Below, piece by piece: positions 9,113-16,742 of a DNA stretch of 37,260 bases. The translations under genes were made by a program, and so were the position numbers. Below the pieces are notes generated by a model. The model worked only from the letters and a program-made list of their open reading frames with translations, was not told the DNA's origin and made no database searches. Each line of letters opens with the position of its first letter. Within the stretch, counting starts at the first letter, position 1. The stretch is from Mycobacterium triplex (GTDB lineage: Bacteria > Actinomycetota > Actinomycetes > Mycobacteriales > Mycobacteriaceae): NCBI RefSeq assembly GCF_000689255.1, contig NZ_HG964448.1, positions 1 to 37,260 of the forward strand. Reading direction: 5' to 3'.

Positions 9113-9706
9113 ATGAGCAAGGACAACGACATCCCCGAACTCACCCACACGCAGAAGACACCTGGGCAGCCCGAGACATCCGACCTGAGCGAAATATCCG
9201 CCCGCGTGCGCGACGACAGCGCGACACGGGAAGACACACACTGCGCGCTCACGCACCTGCGACCGGATGACATCGACCAGGACACGCTGCTCAACTCCCT
9301 GCACATGCCGCCCGACGCTGGCCCGTATGCCGCAGCGCTGGACCGGATCCTACGCAGAATCCCCGACGGCTGGGGGCGTTGGATCAGCCACGACGCGGGC
9401 TGGTATCCGATCGTGGCCACTCTCGACGACCGCCTCACCGCGATCGACCCCGACTACGTCGCACACCAAGTCAAAGAGAAATTCGGCACCCTGCGCTACT
9501 ACTGCGCACCCAGCGAGCCGAGCACCGAACTGCGGGAGGCGTTCTGCGACATCATCGGCGAAGCCGAACGCATGTCCGCCGTTACGTGCGAACGATGCGG
9601 TGAACCCGGTGTGGCGCAACGGCGCGGCCACTGGCGCAAAACGCTCTGCGCGTCATGTGCTGAAAAGCTCCACTACACCTCGATCCCACCGCGCAACGAC
9701 CGCTAG
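9113..9706 (+). CDS. Small protein with C-terminal zinc ribbon
   Basis: A 197-residue hypothetical protein beginning one base after the AAA+ stop codon, so the two are surely co-transcribed and probably translationally coupled. The first 65 residues are acidic and polar. The middle is rich in Trp, Gly and Tyr (DGWGRWISHDAGWY). The C-terminal 45 residues hold CERCGEPG and, about 20 residues later, CASC: a four-Cys zinc ribbon. Similar small zinc-ribbon proteins occur in actinobacterial phages and plasmids. It may be an adaptor or substrate of the ATPase. Confidence 0.75.
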   Translation: MSKDNDIPELTHTQKTPGQPETSDLSEISARVRDDSATREDTHCALTHLRPDDIDQDTLLNSLHMPPDAGPYAAALDRILRRIPDGWGRWISHDAGWYPIVATLDDRLTAIDPDYVAHQVKEKFGTLRYYCAPSEPSTELREAFCDIIGEAERMSAVTCERCGEPGVAQRRGHWRKTLCASCAEKLHYTSIPPRNDR

Positions 9707-10244
9707 GGGCTCGCTACCGGTTCGGTTAATTTCGTTGAAATCTCGCGCGCCGTCGCGATGCTAGGGCCCAGGACCGCCAGCGCCGACTCCGATGTCAGCC
9801 GAAGCGTTCGGCAGCAATCCCTAAGGCATGGAATAGCGCGATGGCGACAACCAGCACAACGGGGCCCAAAGCACGGGGCGAAAGGTTTGCTCTCGAGACC
9901 GCCTTGTACGCGACATCGGCCCACGCGGAGAACGCCGACAGGCATGTCGCCTACGCACCGGACTTGAGGAAATGGCGATGACTGATGATGAATTGATGGG
10001 GGTATGGAAACGGGCGGCAAGCCAAAACGCTTGCCGATATCGGTAAATGATAGTAGAGCCGACTCTGTCGCTCCTGCTGTGACCGACAAGATTCCGGAGA
10101 GCCGACATCGTGTGTCAATATCGGCTGGCGATCGGACCTGAGCACGAATCTATTTCGATAGGGCGATCCGCGCGGAAGCGCGGGGAGGCTGCCTTTGGTG
10201 AGGGGATCTGTGCAAGCCAAACGGTGGCAAGGGATAGTGCAGGC
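9707..10244. other. Gene-poor gap with possible gene remnant and hairpins
   Basis: No full gene is supported. On the minus strand a short open frame ending at 9795 encodes a hydrophobic, transport-like C-terminus (LVVAIALFHALGIAAERFG), which may be the tail of a decayed membrane protein. A plus-strand 46-codon frame at 9841-9981 covers the same bases. A perfect 8-bp inverted repeat with a 6-base loop lies at 10015-10036, a 10-base palindrome at 10034-10043, and a GC-rich hairpin with a GGAA loop at 10168-10183. The last sits about 60 bases before the exporter start and may be part of its leader. Confidence 0.4.
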
Positions 10245-11033
10245 GTGAGCGTCGCGACTGTGGTGTTGCTCAGCTTCATCGCCGGTGTGGTCGTGTCGGT
10301 GGTAACGGCACCGGTCGGAGTGTCGGGCGCGGTGTTTCTACTGCCCGTACAGCTTTCTGTGCTGGAAGTACCCAATCCCGCGGTAACGCCCACCAACCTG
10401 CTGTTCAACGTCGTCTCCATTCCGGGCGCGTTGGCTCGCTACCGTCAGCGTGCACCGCTTCGCAGCCCGTTGACGAGAGTGCTGCTCGCCGGAACCTTGC
10501 CGGGCGTGGTCGCCGGGGCGGTCATACGGGTGCTCATCATTCCGGGGCCGCAGATGTTCCGGTTGTTCGTGGCAACCCTGTTGCTGCCATTGGGGCTCTG
10601 GCTTTGCCTGCGTACATACCGCAGGGCATCTCGGCCCACTCCGGCTCCGCCGTCCAACCGCTTCATCGTCGCGATCGCGCTCGCCGCGGGGGTCGTCGGC
10701 GGCATCTACGGCATCGGTGGGGGGTCGCTACTGAGCCCGATCCTGGTCGGTCGCGGTGTCCCGGTGAACACGGTGGCCCCGGCTGCGCTCACCTCTACAT
10801 TCGTCACGTCAGTCGCCGGAGCGATCACCTACCTGTTGCTGGCAATCTTTACCGCGGGCCACGACATCGCGCCGGACTGGACAATCGGGATTGTGTGTGG
10901 CCTCGGCGGCTTGTGCGGCGGCTACTTAGGCGCGCACCTACAACCGTTCCTACGTGAAAGTGCGCTCCGGCTCGTCTTGGGCGTGCTCGCCATCGCCACC
11001 GCCCTCATATACGTCACGCAGGCATTAAGCTAG
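10245..11033 (+). CDS. TauE/SafE (TSUP) family membrane exporter
   Basis: A 262-residue integral membrane protein of the TauE/SafE family, whose members export sulfite, sulfonates or related anions. About eight hydrophobic segments are visible in two repeated halves; each half has the glycine-rich signature, APVGVSGAVFLLP near residue 25 and GIYGIGGGSLLSP near residue 155. GTG 10245 is preferred because the upstream in-frame extension is polar, which leaves the first membrane helix near the N-terminus; AAGGGA lies about a dozen bases upstream. The substrate cannot be read from sequence. Its position beside metal and arsenic genes suggests an anion or thiol by-product of detoxification. Confidence 0.85.
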   Translation: MSVATVVLLSFIAGVVVSVVTAPVGVSGAVFLLPVQLSVLEVPNPAVTPTNLLFNVVSIPGALARYRQRAPLRSPLTRVLLAGTLPGVVAGAVIRVLIIPGPQMFRLFVATLLLPLGLWLCLRTYRRASRPTPAPPSNRFIVAIALAAGVVGGIYGIGGGSLLSPILVGRGVPVNTVAPAALTSTFVTSVAGAITYLLLAIFTAGHDIAPDWTIGIVCGLGGLCGGYLGAHLQPFLRESALRLVLGVLAIATALIYVTQALS

Positions 11034-11202
11034 CCGCCTGCTTCCGCTGCGCCAGAGCAGCTTTCGACGTTTCGAGTGCTTTGGGCCGCCTGATCGAATC
11101 GTCCGCATGGTGGACATGCTTGGCGCGTGACTGGGCTCGGTGGGGTTCTTGGATTGCGGCCAGCGGCTTGGTCGACGAAGGCGGCGACCGACTGGTCGGG
11201 CG

Positions 11203-11487
11203 TCAATTGATCTTTCGACTGTCAGGAGAATTGGACCTAGACACGTGCAGCGCGTCGAGAATGTGTTGCGCAGTGGGCAAGTCGAGTCGGCACGCATCAC
11301 CGGTGGCCGCCCTGGCCGCTGGGCGCATCACGTCGACGCCGTCGATGAGCACCGTCGGTGAGGGGTAGGGGCCGATCCGGTCGATGATTGGCTCGTCGAT
11401 GCCGAGGCTGCTCAGGCAGTCGGCGAGAATCTTTCTGGCGCTCTCGGCATGGGGACATCCGGGCGAGGTGAGCAGCTCGATACGCAT
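11203..11487 (-). CDS. Thioredoxin-fold protein with single-Cys CPHA motif
   Basis: A 94-residue small protein. The N-terminus MRIELLTSPGCPHAE places Cys11 in a thioredoxin-like active site with Ala instead of the second Cys, and residues 42-50 (PSPTVLIDG) match the cis-Pro strand of the fold. Two more cysteines are Cys24 and Cys66. ATG 11487 is preferred over GTG 11496 because GAAAG lies about eight bases before it. It is divergent from the CmtR-type regulator gene, so both may be controlled from the operator at 11545-11564. Such proteins occur in mercury and other metal loci and may bind or relay metal ions; the exact role is unknown. Confidence 0.7.
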   Translation of the reverse strand: MRIELLTSPGCPHAESARKILADCLSSLGIDEPIIDRIGPYPSPTVLIDGVDVMRPAARAATGDACRLDLPTAQHILDALHVSRSNSPDSRKIN

Positions 11488-11544
11488 GACAGTCACTTTC
11501 GGTTGGCTGCCGTCATCGGCCAGGGGTCAGTTCAGGTGGTTCTG

Positions 11545-11564
11545 GATACAGAATATGCTGTATC
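11545..11564. promoter_or_regulatory. Probable CmtR-type operator
   Basis: A perfect 7-bp inverted repeat, GATACAG and CTGTATC, separated by six bases. It ends nine bases before the ATG of the CmtR-like gene, where an autoregulatory ArsR/SmtB-family repressor would block transcription. It lies between two divergent genes and may control both. Confidence 0.65.
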
Positions 11565-11572
11565 TTATCGGC

Positions 11573-11896
11573 ATGGAGACTCTGGTCCACACCGATGCTC
11601 TTACCCGCTTCGGCTACGCCCTGTCCGACGCGACCCGGACACAGATCCTGCTCAACCTGCGGACGGCACCCCGGTATCCATCGGAGTTGGCCGACGACAT
11701 CGGTGTCTCCCGCCAAATCGTGTCCAATCACCTCGCCTGCCTGCGGGGCTGCGGCCTCGTCGTCGCCGTGCCCGAGGGGCGCCGGGCACGTTATGAATTG
11801 GCCGATCCGCGCATCGGCCATGCCCTCGATGACCTTCTCGGGTTGGTACTGGCCGTCGATCCCAATTGCTGCGCCAAGCACGGGTGCACGCCCTGA
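11573..11896 (+). CDS. cmtR: CmtR-like Cd/Pb-sensing ArsR-family repressor
   Basis: A 107-residue winged-helix repressor. It closely resembles mycobacterial CmtR: the recognition helix segment SNHLACLRGCGLVV carries Cys56 and Cys60, the pair used by CmtR to bind Cd(II) or Pb(II), and the C-terminal tail adds Cys99, Cys100 and Cys105, where CmtR has a third ligand. Metal binding should release the protein from the operator just upstream. The ATG is 9 bases downstream of a 7-bp inverted repeat. Its stop shares one base with the start of the cation exporter gene, so the pair forms a sensor-exporter operon. Symbol given by similarity. Confidence 0.88.
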   Translation: METLVHTDALTRFGYALSDATRTQILLNLRTAPRYPSELADDIGVSRQIVSNHLACLRGCGLVVAVPEGRRARYELADPRIGHALDDLLGLVLAVDPNCCAKHGCTP

Positions 11897-12594
11897 TGGC
11901 CTCCGAACTCGGCTTCCCCGGACTTCGGCCGACGCTGACCGCGGAACGTCGCCGACTCCTGTCGCGCAGGATTCAGTTCTTCGTCGCCGCCACCATCACC
12001 TACAACGTCCTCGAAGCCGTCATCGCGCTCACCGAAGGTGCACGGGTGTCGTCTAGCGCGTTGATCGGCTTCGGCTTGGACTCTGTCATCGAGGTGTCGT
12101 CCGCGGCGGCGGTCGCCTGGCAGTTCGCCGGGAAGGACCCCGAATCCCGCGAAAGGGTCGCACTGCGGATCATTGCGTTCTCCTTCTTCGGTCTGGCCCT
12201 TTACGTCACCATCGACGCCGCCAGGTCACTGCTGGGGATCGGCGAAGCGCAGCACTCCGCGGTCGGGATCACCCTGGCCGCGGTCAGCCTGGCTGTCATG
12301 CCCACCCTGTCGTGGGCGCAGCGCCGCGCCGGACGAGAACTCGGGTCGCTCTCCGCTGTCGCCGACTCGAAGCAAACCCTGCTGTGCACCTACCTATCCG
12401 CAGTCCTACTGGTCGGGCTTCTTCTCAACGGCATCTTCGGCTGGTCCTGGGCCGACCCCATCGCCGCACTGGTCATCGCCGTCATCGCCACCAAAGAAGG
12501 CATCAACGCCTGGAAAGGCGAAACCTGCTGCCCAGCACCCGTCAATGCGAAGGTCGCTGCCTCCCAACATGCTTGCGAGTGTTGCGGAGACTGA
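11896..12594 (+). CDS. Cation diffusion facilitator-type metal exporter, Cys-rich tail
   Basis: A 232-residue membrane protein of the cation transporter (CDF-like) family with about six hydrophobic segments. Conserved acidic sites are present: GFGLDSVIE at residues 58-66, ADSKQTLL at 156-163 and ADPIA at 186-190. The last 25 residues include CC at 211-212 and CECC near 227-230, probably a cytoplasmic metal-binding tail. The start overlaps the regulator stop (TGATG), so the two are translationally coupled. Control by the CmtR-type protein predicts export of Cd or Pb, perhaps Zn. The protein is shorter than classic CDF proteins, as is common for this actinobacterial subgroup. Confidence 0.82.
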   Translation: MASELGFPGLRPTLTAERRRLLSRRIQFFVAATITYNVLEAVIALTEGARVSSSALIGFGLDSVIEVSSAAAVAWQFAGKDPESRERVALRIIAFSFFGLALYVTIDAARSLLGIGEAQHSAVGITLAAVSLAVMPTLSWAQRRAGRELGSLSAVADSKQTLLCTYLSAVLLVGLLLNGIFGWSWADPIAALVIAVIATKEGINAWKGETCCPAPVNAKVAASQHACECCGD

Positions 12595-12686
12595 GCGCGG
12601 ACGCGTGGTCGACGGACAGCAGCAGGGGGCAATGGGTCCGATACACCTGTGAGCGCACAGCGCGATCGGTGACAGGCGGCGGCCGG

Positions 12687-13787
12687 TCATGGTGTCCTCA
12701 TGGCCGTCGCAGATTTCCTGGTATCTGAGGCGAAGTAGCGTCGCAGTGCTAGCGAGACGTAAACCAGGGCGACAAGGACTGGTACTTCGATGAGCGGGCC
12801 GACCACCCCGGCGAGAGCTTGCCCGGAGGTAGCTCCATAAGTCGCGATGGCGACTGCGATCGCGAGTTCAAAGTTGTTGCCAGCAGCGGTAAAAGCCAGT
12901 GTGGTTGTGCGTTGATAGCCCAGTCTGAGTGTCGCGCCCAACAGGTATCCGCCGCCCCACATGATGGCGAAATAGGCCAGCAGCGGCAGCGCGATTCTGG
13001 CGACATCGAATGGCCGGTTGGTGATTTGGTCGCCTTGTAAGGCGAAGAGGATCACGATGGTGAAGAGCAATCCGTACAGCGCCCAAGGACCAACCACGGG
13101 TAGAAACTTGCTCTCGTACCAGGTTCGGCCCCGGGCCTTTTCTCCGAAGCGCCGCGACAGATACCCGGCCAGCAGGGGGATTCCCAGAAATATCAGCACC
13201 GACTTGGCGATCTGCCACGGCGAGGTGCTGATTGCACTCTGTGGCAGGCCCAGCCAACCCGGCAGCACTGACAGATAGAACCAACCCAGCACCGCGAACA
13301 TCGCGACTTGGAATACCGAGTTCAACGCAACCAGGACGGCGGCGGCTTCGCGGTCACCGCAGGCGAGGTCGTTCCAGATGATAACCATCGCAATGCATCT
13401 CGCTAGACCGACGATGATCAGCCCGGTCCGGTATTCGGGCAGATCGGGTAGCAGCAGCCAGGCCAGCGCGAACATCACGGCGGGACCGAGTATCCAGTTC
13501 AACACCAGGGAGCTGAGCAGTAGCCGCCGATCGCCCGTCACCGAGTCCAGTCGGTCGTAGCGGACTTTGGCCAGTACCGGATACATCATGACCAACAGGC
13601 CAAGTGCGATGGGCAGGGAGATGCCATCGACCTGCACGCGCTCGAGCGCGGTATTGAGGCCGGGTATTTGCCGGCCTAGCAGCAGGCCCGCGGCCATCGC
13701 GATGCCAATCCAGACGGGCAGGAATCTATCGAGCAGCGAAAGCTTTTCGACAACGGCGGGGTGGGCGTCTGGCTGGGTGGCGGTCAT
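12687..13787 (-). CDS. acr3: Acr3-type arsenite efflux permease
   Basis: A 366-residue arsenite permease of the Acr3 family with about ten membrane segments. The hallmark GLARCIAMVIIWNDLACGD carries Cys131, matching the cysteine essential for arsenite transport in studied Acr3 proteins, and GNNFELAIAVAIA marks the conserved second half. It pumps As(III) out through the cytoplasmic membrane using the proton gradient. The ATG at 13787 forms an ATGA overlap with the upstream arsR stop and has a GGAGG about seven bases before it, which rules out a longer start. It shares a promoter with that arsR. Confidence 0.93.
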   Translation of the reverse strand: MTATQPDAHPAVVEKLSLLDRFLPVWIGIAMAAGLLLGRQIPGLNTALERVQVDGISLPIALGLLVMMYPVLAKVRYDRLDSVTGDRRLLLSSLVLNWILGPAVMFALAWLLLPDLPEYRTGLIIVGLARCIAMVIIWNDLACGDREAAAVLVALNSVFQVAMFAVLGWFYLSVLPGWLGLPQSAISTSPWQIAKSVLIFLGIPLLAGYLSRRFGEKARGRTWYESKFLPVVGPWALYGLLFTIVILFALQGDQITNRPFDVARIALPLLAYFAIMWGGGYLLGATLRLGYQRTTTLAFTAAGNNFELAIAVAIATYGATSGQALAGVVGPLIEVPVLVALVYVSLALRRYFASDTRKSATAMRTP

Positions 13788-14161
13788 GCCGATGCCTCCG
13801 CGGTGGAAGCGTCGACTGCTCTGAGTACTGTCGACAAGGTCGCTAACGCCTCTGGCACTACCGAGTAGTACACCCAGGAGGCGCGGCGCTGGGAGGTCAA
13901 TAAGCCCGCGTCCTTGAGGACCTTGAGGTGATGCGAGATGGTCGGTTGGGTGACATCGAAGCCTTCGGAAATGTCGCAAACGCATGCCTCGCCGCCCGCG
14001 CGGCTGGCCACCATGCTGAATAGTCGCAGTCGGACCGGATCTGCCAACGCCTTGAGCTTGGCGGCGATGTCGGTGGCCGCCTCCGCCGAGAGGGGTTCAA
14101 CAACAACAGGTGCGTATGCGCACGGGGACACGTCCGTGAGCGCCTGACTCGATTTAGACAC
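13784..14161 (-). CDS. arsR: ArsR arsenic-responsive repressor (acr3 operon)
   Basis: A 125-residue ArsR/SmtB winged-helix repressor. EACVCDI places Cys60 and Cys62 at the start of a DNA-binding helix, the As(III) site known from E. coli ArsR, and Cys14 may be a third ligand. The recognition helix is TQPTISHHLKVLKDAGLL. GTG 14161 is used as the start; GTG 14131 is possible. Its stop overlaps the acr3 start, so repressor and pump are made together. AT-rich inverted repeats directly before the start are the likely operator. As(III) should release the repressor and switch on the pump. Confidence 0.9.
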   Translation of the reverse strand: MSKSSQALTDVSPCAYAPVVVEPLSAEAATDIAAKLKALADPVRLRLFSMVASRAGGEACVCDISEGFDVTQPTISHHLKVLKDAGLLTSQRRASWVYYSVVPEALATLSTVLRAVDASTAEASA

Positions 14162-14163
14162 TC

Positions 14164-14190
14164 ATCAATATTGATATATATCGATATCAA
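14164..14190. promoter_or_regulatory. ArsR operator/promoter of the acr3 operon
   Basis: A very AT-rich segment just upstream of the arsR start. It contains the perfect palindrome ATCAATATTGAT at 14164-14175 and an overlapping inverted repeat TTGATAT (14171-14177) and ATATCAA (14184-14190). Overlapping repeats of this type are typical ArsR operators. The MFS gene on the same strand ends 62 bases beyond it, so this site should serve arsR-acr3 only. Confidence 0.65.
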
Positions 14191-14251
14191 ATGCAACCTC
14201 GGCCGGTGGATCATTGCGCGGCGGACCTGTTGGGGTCGCGGGCGCGCCGTC

Positions 14252-15469
14252 TCACTTGGTGTGTGCAATCGTCGACAGGTGCAGCGGGTCGTTGGCTGGA
14301 GGCCGGGCGGGAACGCTGGTCACGCTGATGACGACTGCCGCAGCACCGAAGGCGCCGAGTGCCAGGAACATCGGGGCGTATCCGCCGAGCTCGCTGGCTA
14401 GGGCGGAACCGATCCACGGGCTGATCGCGGTGGCCACGGTGATGGGTGCGGACAGCAGCCCGTTGAGGTGTCCGTAATGGGCCGGACCCCAACGTTCGGT
14501 GATGGCGGTCGCTTGCAGGAGTGTCATGATGCCGCGGGCGAAGCCAGCGAGAACCGCCACGATGATCAGCGCTGCCACCGAACGGAAAACTCCGAGCAGC
14601 GCGGTTGTCGACGCCACGCCGGCGAGAATCACCGCGATGCGTGCTCGTACCCCGACGCGGGCGACCAGCGTCCGGTAGCCCAGTCGGCCGAGGACTTGGC
14701 CGATGCCACCCATGCTGAGCGCAGCAGCTGCCCCTCGCGCGTCGATGCCACGCTCACCCATCAACGGCACCAGATTGACGATGACCGCATAGGAGGCGCA
14801 GGCACCCAACGTGAGCGCGACCGCCAGGGCAAAAAACGAGCGGCTCTGCGCAATTCGGCTAGGCGGGTCGGTGATGTGTACACCGGACGGGGGAGGCCAT
14901 GGCTGGCGCAGGCCAAAGAAGTGCGCCGGGATGGTGACGATTGCCAACAGTCCTGCAAGCACGAGATAGGTTGTGCGCCAATCGAACCGCGCGGCCAGGG
15001 TGGCAGTGAGCGGCGCAAACACGGTGCTCGACAGTCCAGCGGCAAGCGTGAGAATGGTCAAGGCGCCCATGTGGCGTGCGCCGAACCAGCGCGTCAGCGC
15101 CGCGAATGCGGGCGGATACAGGACTGCGCCCATAGCCAATCCCGCTGCAACCCACGCGGCCACAAACCACGCAAACGTCGGGGCCAGCGCAACACCCCCA
15201 ACGGCCAATGGGCCGATCACCGCGCCGACCGTCATGACGCCATGCGGGCCGTGTCGATCCAACCACCGGCCCACCATGATGCCCACCAGCGCCGAGGTGA
15301 CTAACGCGCCGGAAAAAGCGGCGGTAACGGCTGGCCGTGACCATCCAGTTTGGTCAGCGATCCGCACCGACAACACCGAAAAGGCGTAGTACAAGACGCC
15401 CCAGCTCGTTATCTGCGTCAGGCACAGTGTGACGAGCGCCCAACGCAGTCCGCGTTCACTCGGTCCCAT
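14252..15469 (-). CDS. MFS transporter in arsenic cluster
   Basis: A 405-residue major facilitator superfamily permease with twelve likely membrane segments. The loop after helix 2 reads GRWLDRHGPHGVM, a form of the MFS signature. ATG 15469 is chosen because GAGGAG lies eight bases upstream; longer starts at 15496 and 15523 lack this. The substrate is unknown. It is on the same strand as arsI upstream and the arsR-acr3 pair downstream. A role in exporting an organic or conjugated arsenical is possible, but it does not show an obvious match to ArsJ, and the next gene downstream has its own promoter. Confidence 0.85.
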   Translation of the reverse strand: MGPSERGLRWALVTLCLTQITSWGVLYYAFSVLSVRIADQTGWSRPAVTAAFSGALVTSALVGIMVGRWLDRHGPHGVMTVGAVIGPLAVGGVALAPTFAWFVAAWVAAGLAMGAVLYPPAFAALTRWFGARHMGALTILTLAAGLSSTVFAPLTATLAARFDWRTTYLVLAGLLAIVTIPAHFFGLRQPWPPPSGVHITDPPSRIAQSRSFFALAVALTLGACASYAVIVNLVPLMGERGIDARGAAAALSMGGIGQVLGRLGYRTLVARVGVRARIAVILAGVASTTALLGVFRSVAALIIVAVLAGFARGIMTLLQATAITERWGPAHYGHLNGLLSAPITVATAISPWIGSALASELGGYAPMFLALGAFGAAAVVISVTSVPARPPANDPLHLSTIAHTK

Positions 15470-15615
15470 GGACTGCGCTCCTCTTTGGCTGGCCATAGCG
15501 CCGTGCGCCGACGGGGCCGCCACGGCCTGACCACGCCGGGTCGATTCGACGGTGTTCGACGGTTGCGCATCGGCACTGATGGATACGCAACCGTTCGAGC
15601 GCGCAATCTATTTGA

Positions 15616-16101
15616 TCAGCAGCACGATGTCGCGCGGGTGGTGGCCGAGTCCGCCGCGTCGGAGGCCGCACCGGCGCAGCAGACGCCACCTTCGGCGGTG
15701 CCGCCTTCCGCATGCTGGGGACTGGTCCCGAAGGTGTCGGAATCGGTCAACACCGTGTAGACCTCCCACTTCTCCCCGCCCGGTCCGGTCACCCAGACCT
15801 TGTCTTGGGTGGCAAAGCAGCACGTCGTTCCGATCTCCTCGTCGGTGAACATGCCCTCGCCCTGCAAGCGGGCAATCTCCTGATGCACCGTCTCGCTTGA
15901 CTGAACTTCCACCCCCAGGTGGTTGAGCGTGCCGCCCTTGCCGGGATTCTCCAACAGCACCAGCTTGAGCGGGGGTTCGGCGACGGCGAAATTGGCGTAG
16001 CCGGGCTTGCGTTTGGCCGGCTCGGTGTTGAACAGCGTGGAGTAGAACGTGATGGCCTCCTCGAGGTTGTCGACGTTGAGGGCAAGTTGGACACGGGACA
16101 T
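15616..16101 (-). CDS. arsI: ArsI/CadI: VOC-fold C-As lyase, Cd/As-inducible
   Basis: A 161-residue vicinal-oxygen-chelate protein, close to mycobacterial CadI and ArsI. ArsI cleaves the carbon-arsenic bond of trivalent methyl or aromatic arsenicals with Fe(II) and oxygen. Likely iron ligands are Gln5, His61 and Glu113, and the As-binding pair is Cys94-Cys95 in TTCCFATQD. The tail of about 45 residues is Ala/Thr/Ser-rich and carries two further CC pairs (141-142 and 160-161), so it may hold metal. GGAGG at 16111-16115 (complement) precedes the ATG. It is divergent from an arsR gene, with paired inverted repeats between them. Confidence 0.92.
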   Translation of the reverse strand: MSRVQLALNVDNLEEAITFYSTLFNTEPAKRKPGYANFAVAEPPLKLVLLENPGKGGTLNHLGVEVQSSETVHQEIARLQGEGMFTDEEIGTTCCFATQDKVWVTGPGGEKWEVYTVLTDSDTFGTSPQHAEGGTAEGGVCCAGAASDAADSATTRATSCC

Positions 16102-16125
16102 CAGAACAGACCTCCATACCTGTAA

Positions 16126-16181
16126 GACATATATCGAAATAGTCGGACACCCTGAGCATGCCCACCTTTGTGATATATGTC
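16126..16181. promoter_or_regulatory. Divergent arsI/arsR operator pair
   Basis: Two copies of the 10-mer GACATATATC, one on each strand, at 16126-16135 and 16172-16181, separated by 36 bases. They lie between the divergent arsI and arsR genes, 25 bases from each start codon. The symmetry suggests that one repressor binds both sites and controls both promoters. The half-site is related to the AT-rich operator of the acr3 operon. Confidence 0.65.
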
Positions 16182-16205
16182 AAACCACTGTGGCAGAATG
16201 GTTGA

Positions 16206-16565
16206 GTGCCGAGAACACTGCCCGTGGTCGATATCAGCGCGCCGGCATGCTGCCCACCGCTGGCCGCGGGGCCCATGAGCGATGACGACGCCCTGCGGGT
16301 TGCTCTACGCCTCAAGGCGCTGGCCGACCCCGCGCGAGTCAAGATCATGTCGTTGTTGTTCAACTCATCTGCCGGCGAGGAGAACACCGGCGAGCTCGCT
16401 GCGGTGTTGGGGCTTTCGGAGTCGACCGTCAGTCACCACCTGGGTCAACTTCGCAAGGCGGGACTGATTGAATCGGATCGCCGAGGCATGAGTGTCTATC
16501 ACCGCCCCCATCGGGATGCCCTGCTCGCCTTGTGTGCGGTGCTCGATCCCAACTGCTGCAGCTGA
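16206..16565 (+). CDS. arsR: ArsR-family As(III)/metal-responsive repressor
   Basis: A 119-residue ArsR/SmtB repressor from a GTG start. It lacks the CVC motif of the acr3-linked ArsR. Its cysteines are Cys15-Cys16 near the N-terminus and Cys110 plus Cys117-Cys118 at the C-terminus, an arrangement similar to actinobacterial ArsR proteins that bind As(III) with an N-terminal CC pair. Recognition helix SESTVSHHLGQLRKAGLI. No strong ribosome site precedes the GTG. A start at ATG 16275 is possible but would lose Cys15-Cys16. It is divergent from arsI and probably represses it and itself. The C-terminal 28 residues closely match a remnant at 23381-23473. Confidence 0.88.
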   Translation: MPRTLPVVDISAPACCPPLAAGPMSDDDALRVALRLKALADPARVKIMSLLFNSSAGEENTGELAAVLGLSESTVSHHLGQLRKAGLIESDRRGMSVYHRPHRDALLALCAVLDPNCCS

Positions 16566-16694
16566 TTTCGCACCGTTCGTCTTGCGGCGCGACATCTAAC
16601 AAGAAAATGCCGGGTTAGCCGCGTGGCTCGCTGAACGACCACCGTCCTGCCGGTGAACGACAACCGACGCGACCAACCATTCTCGGGTCAGGAC

Positions 16695-16742
16695 TTGACC
16701 CGGCATAGATAGCTCAGTACTAATTGAGTCAATGAATATTGA
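16695..16742 (+). promoter_or_regulatory. Probable leaderless promoter and operator of arsR-arsC fusion
   Basis: TTGACC at 16695-16700 and TACTAA at 16718-16723 are 17 bases apart, good -35 and -10 elements. The predicted transcript start is at about 16730, two bases before the ATG, so the mRNA would be nearly or fully leaderless, which is common in mycobacteria. ATTGAGT is repeated at 16723-16729 and 16738-16744, and TCAAT/ATTGA at 16729-16742 is an inverted repeat across the start codon: a plausible autoregulatory site. Confidence 0.55.

Noticed and set aside
13788..13985. Longer start for the Acr3 gene
   Set aside because: It would run through the arsR gene; the ATGA overlap and ribosome site fix ATG 13787.
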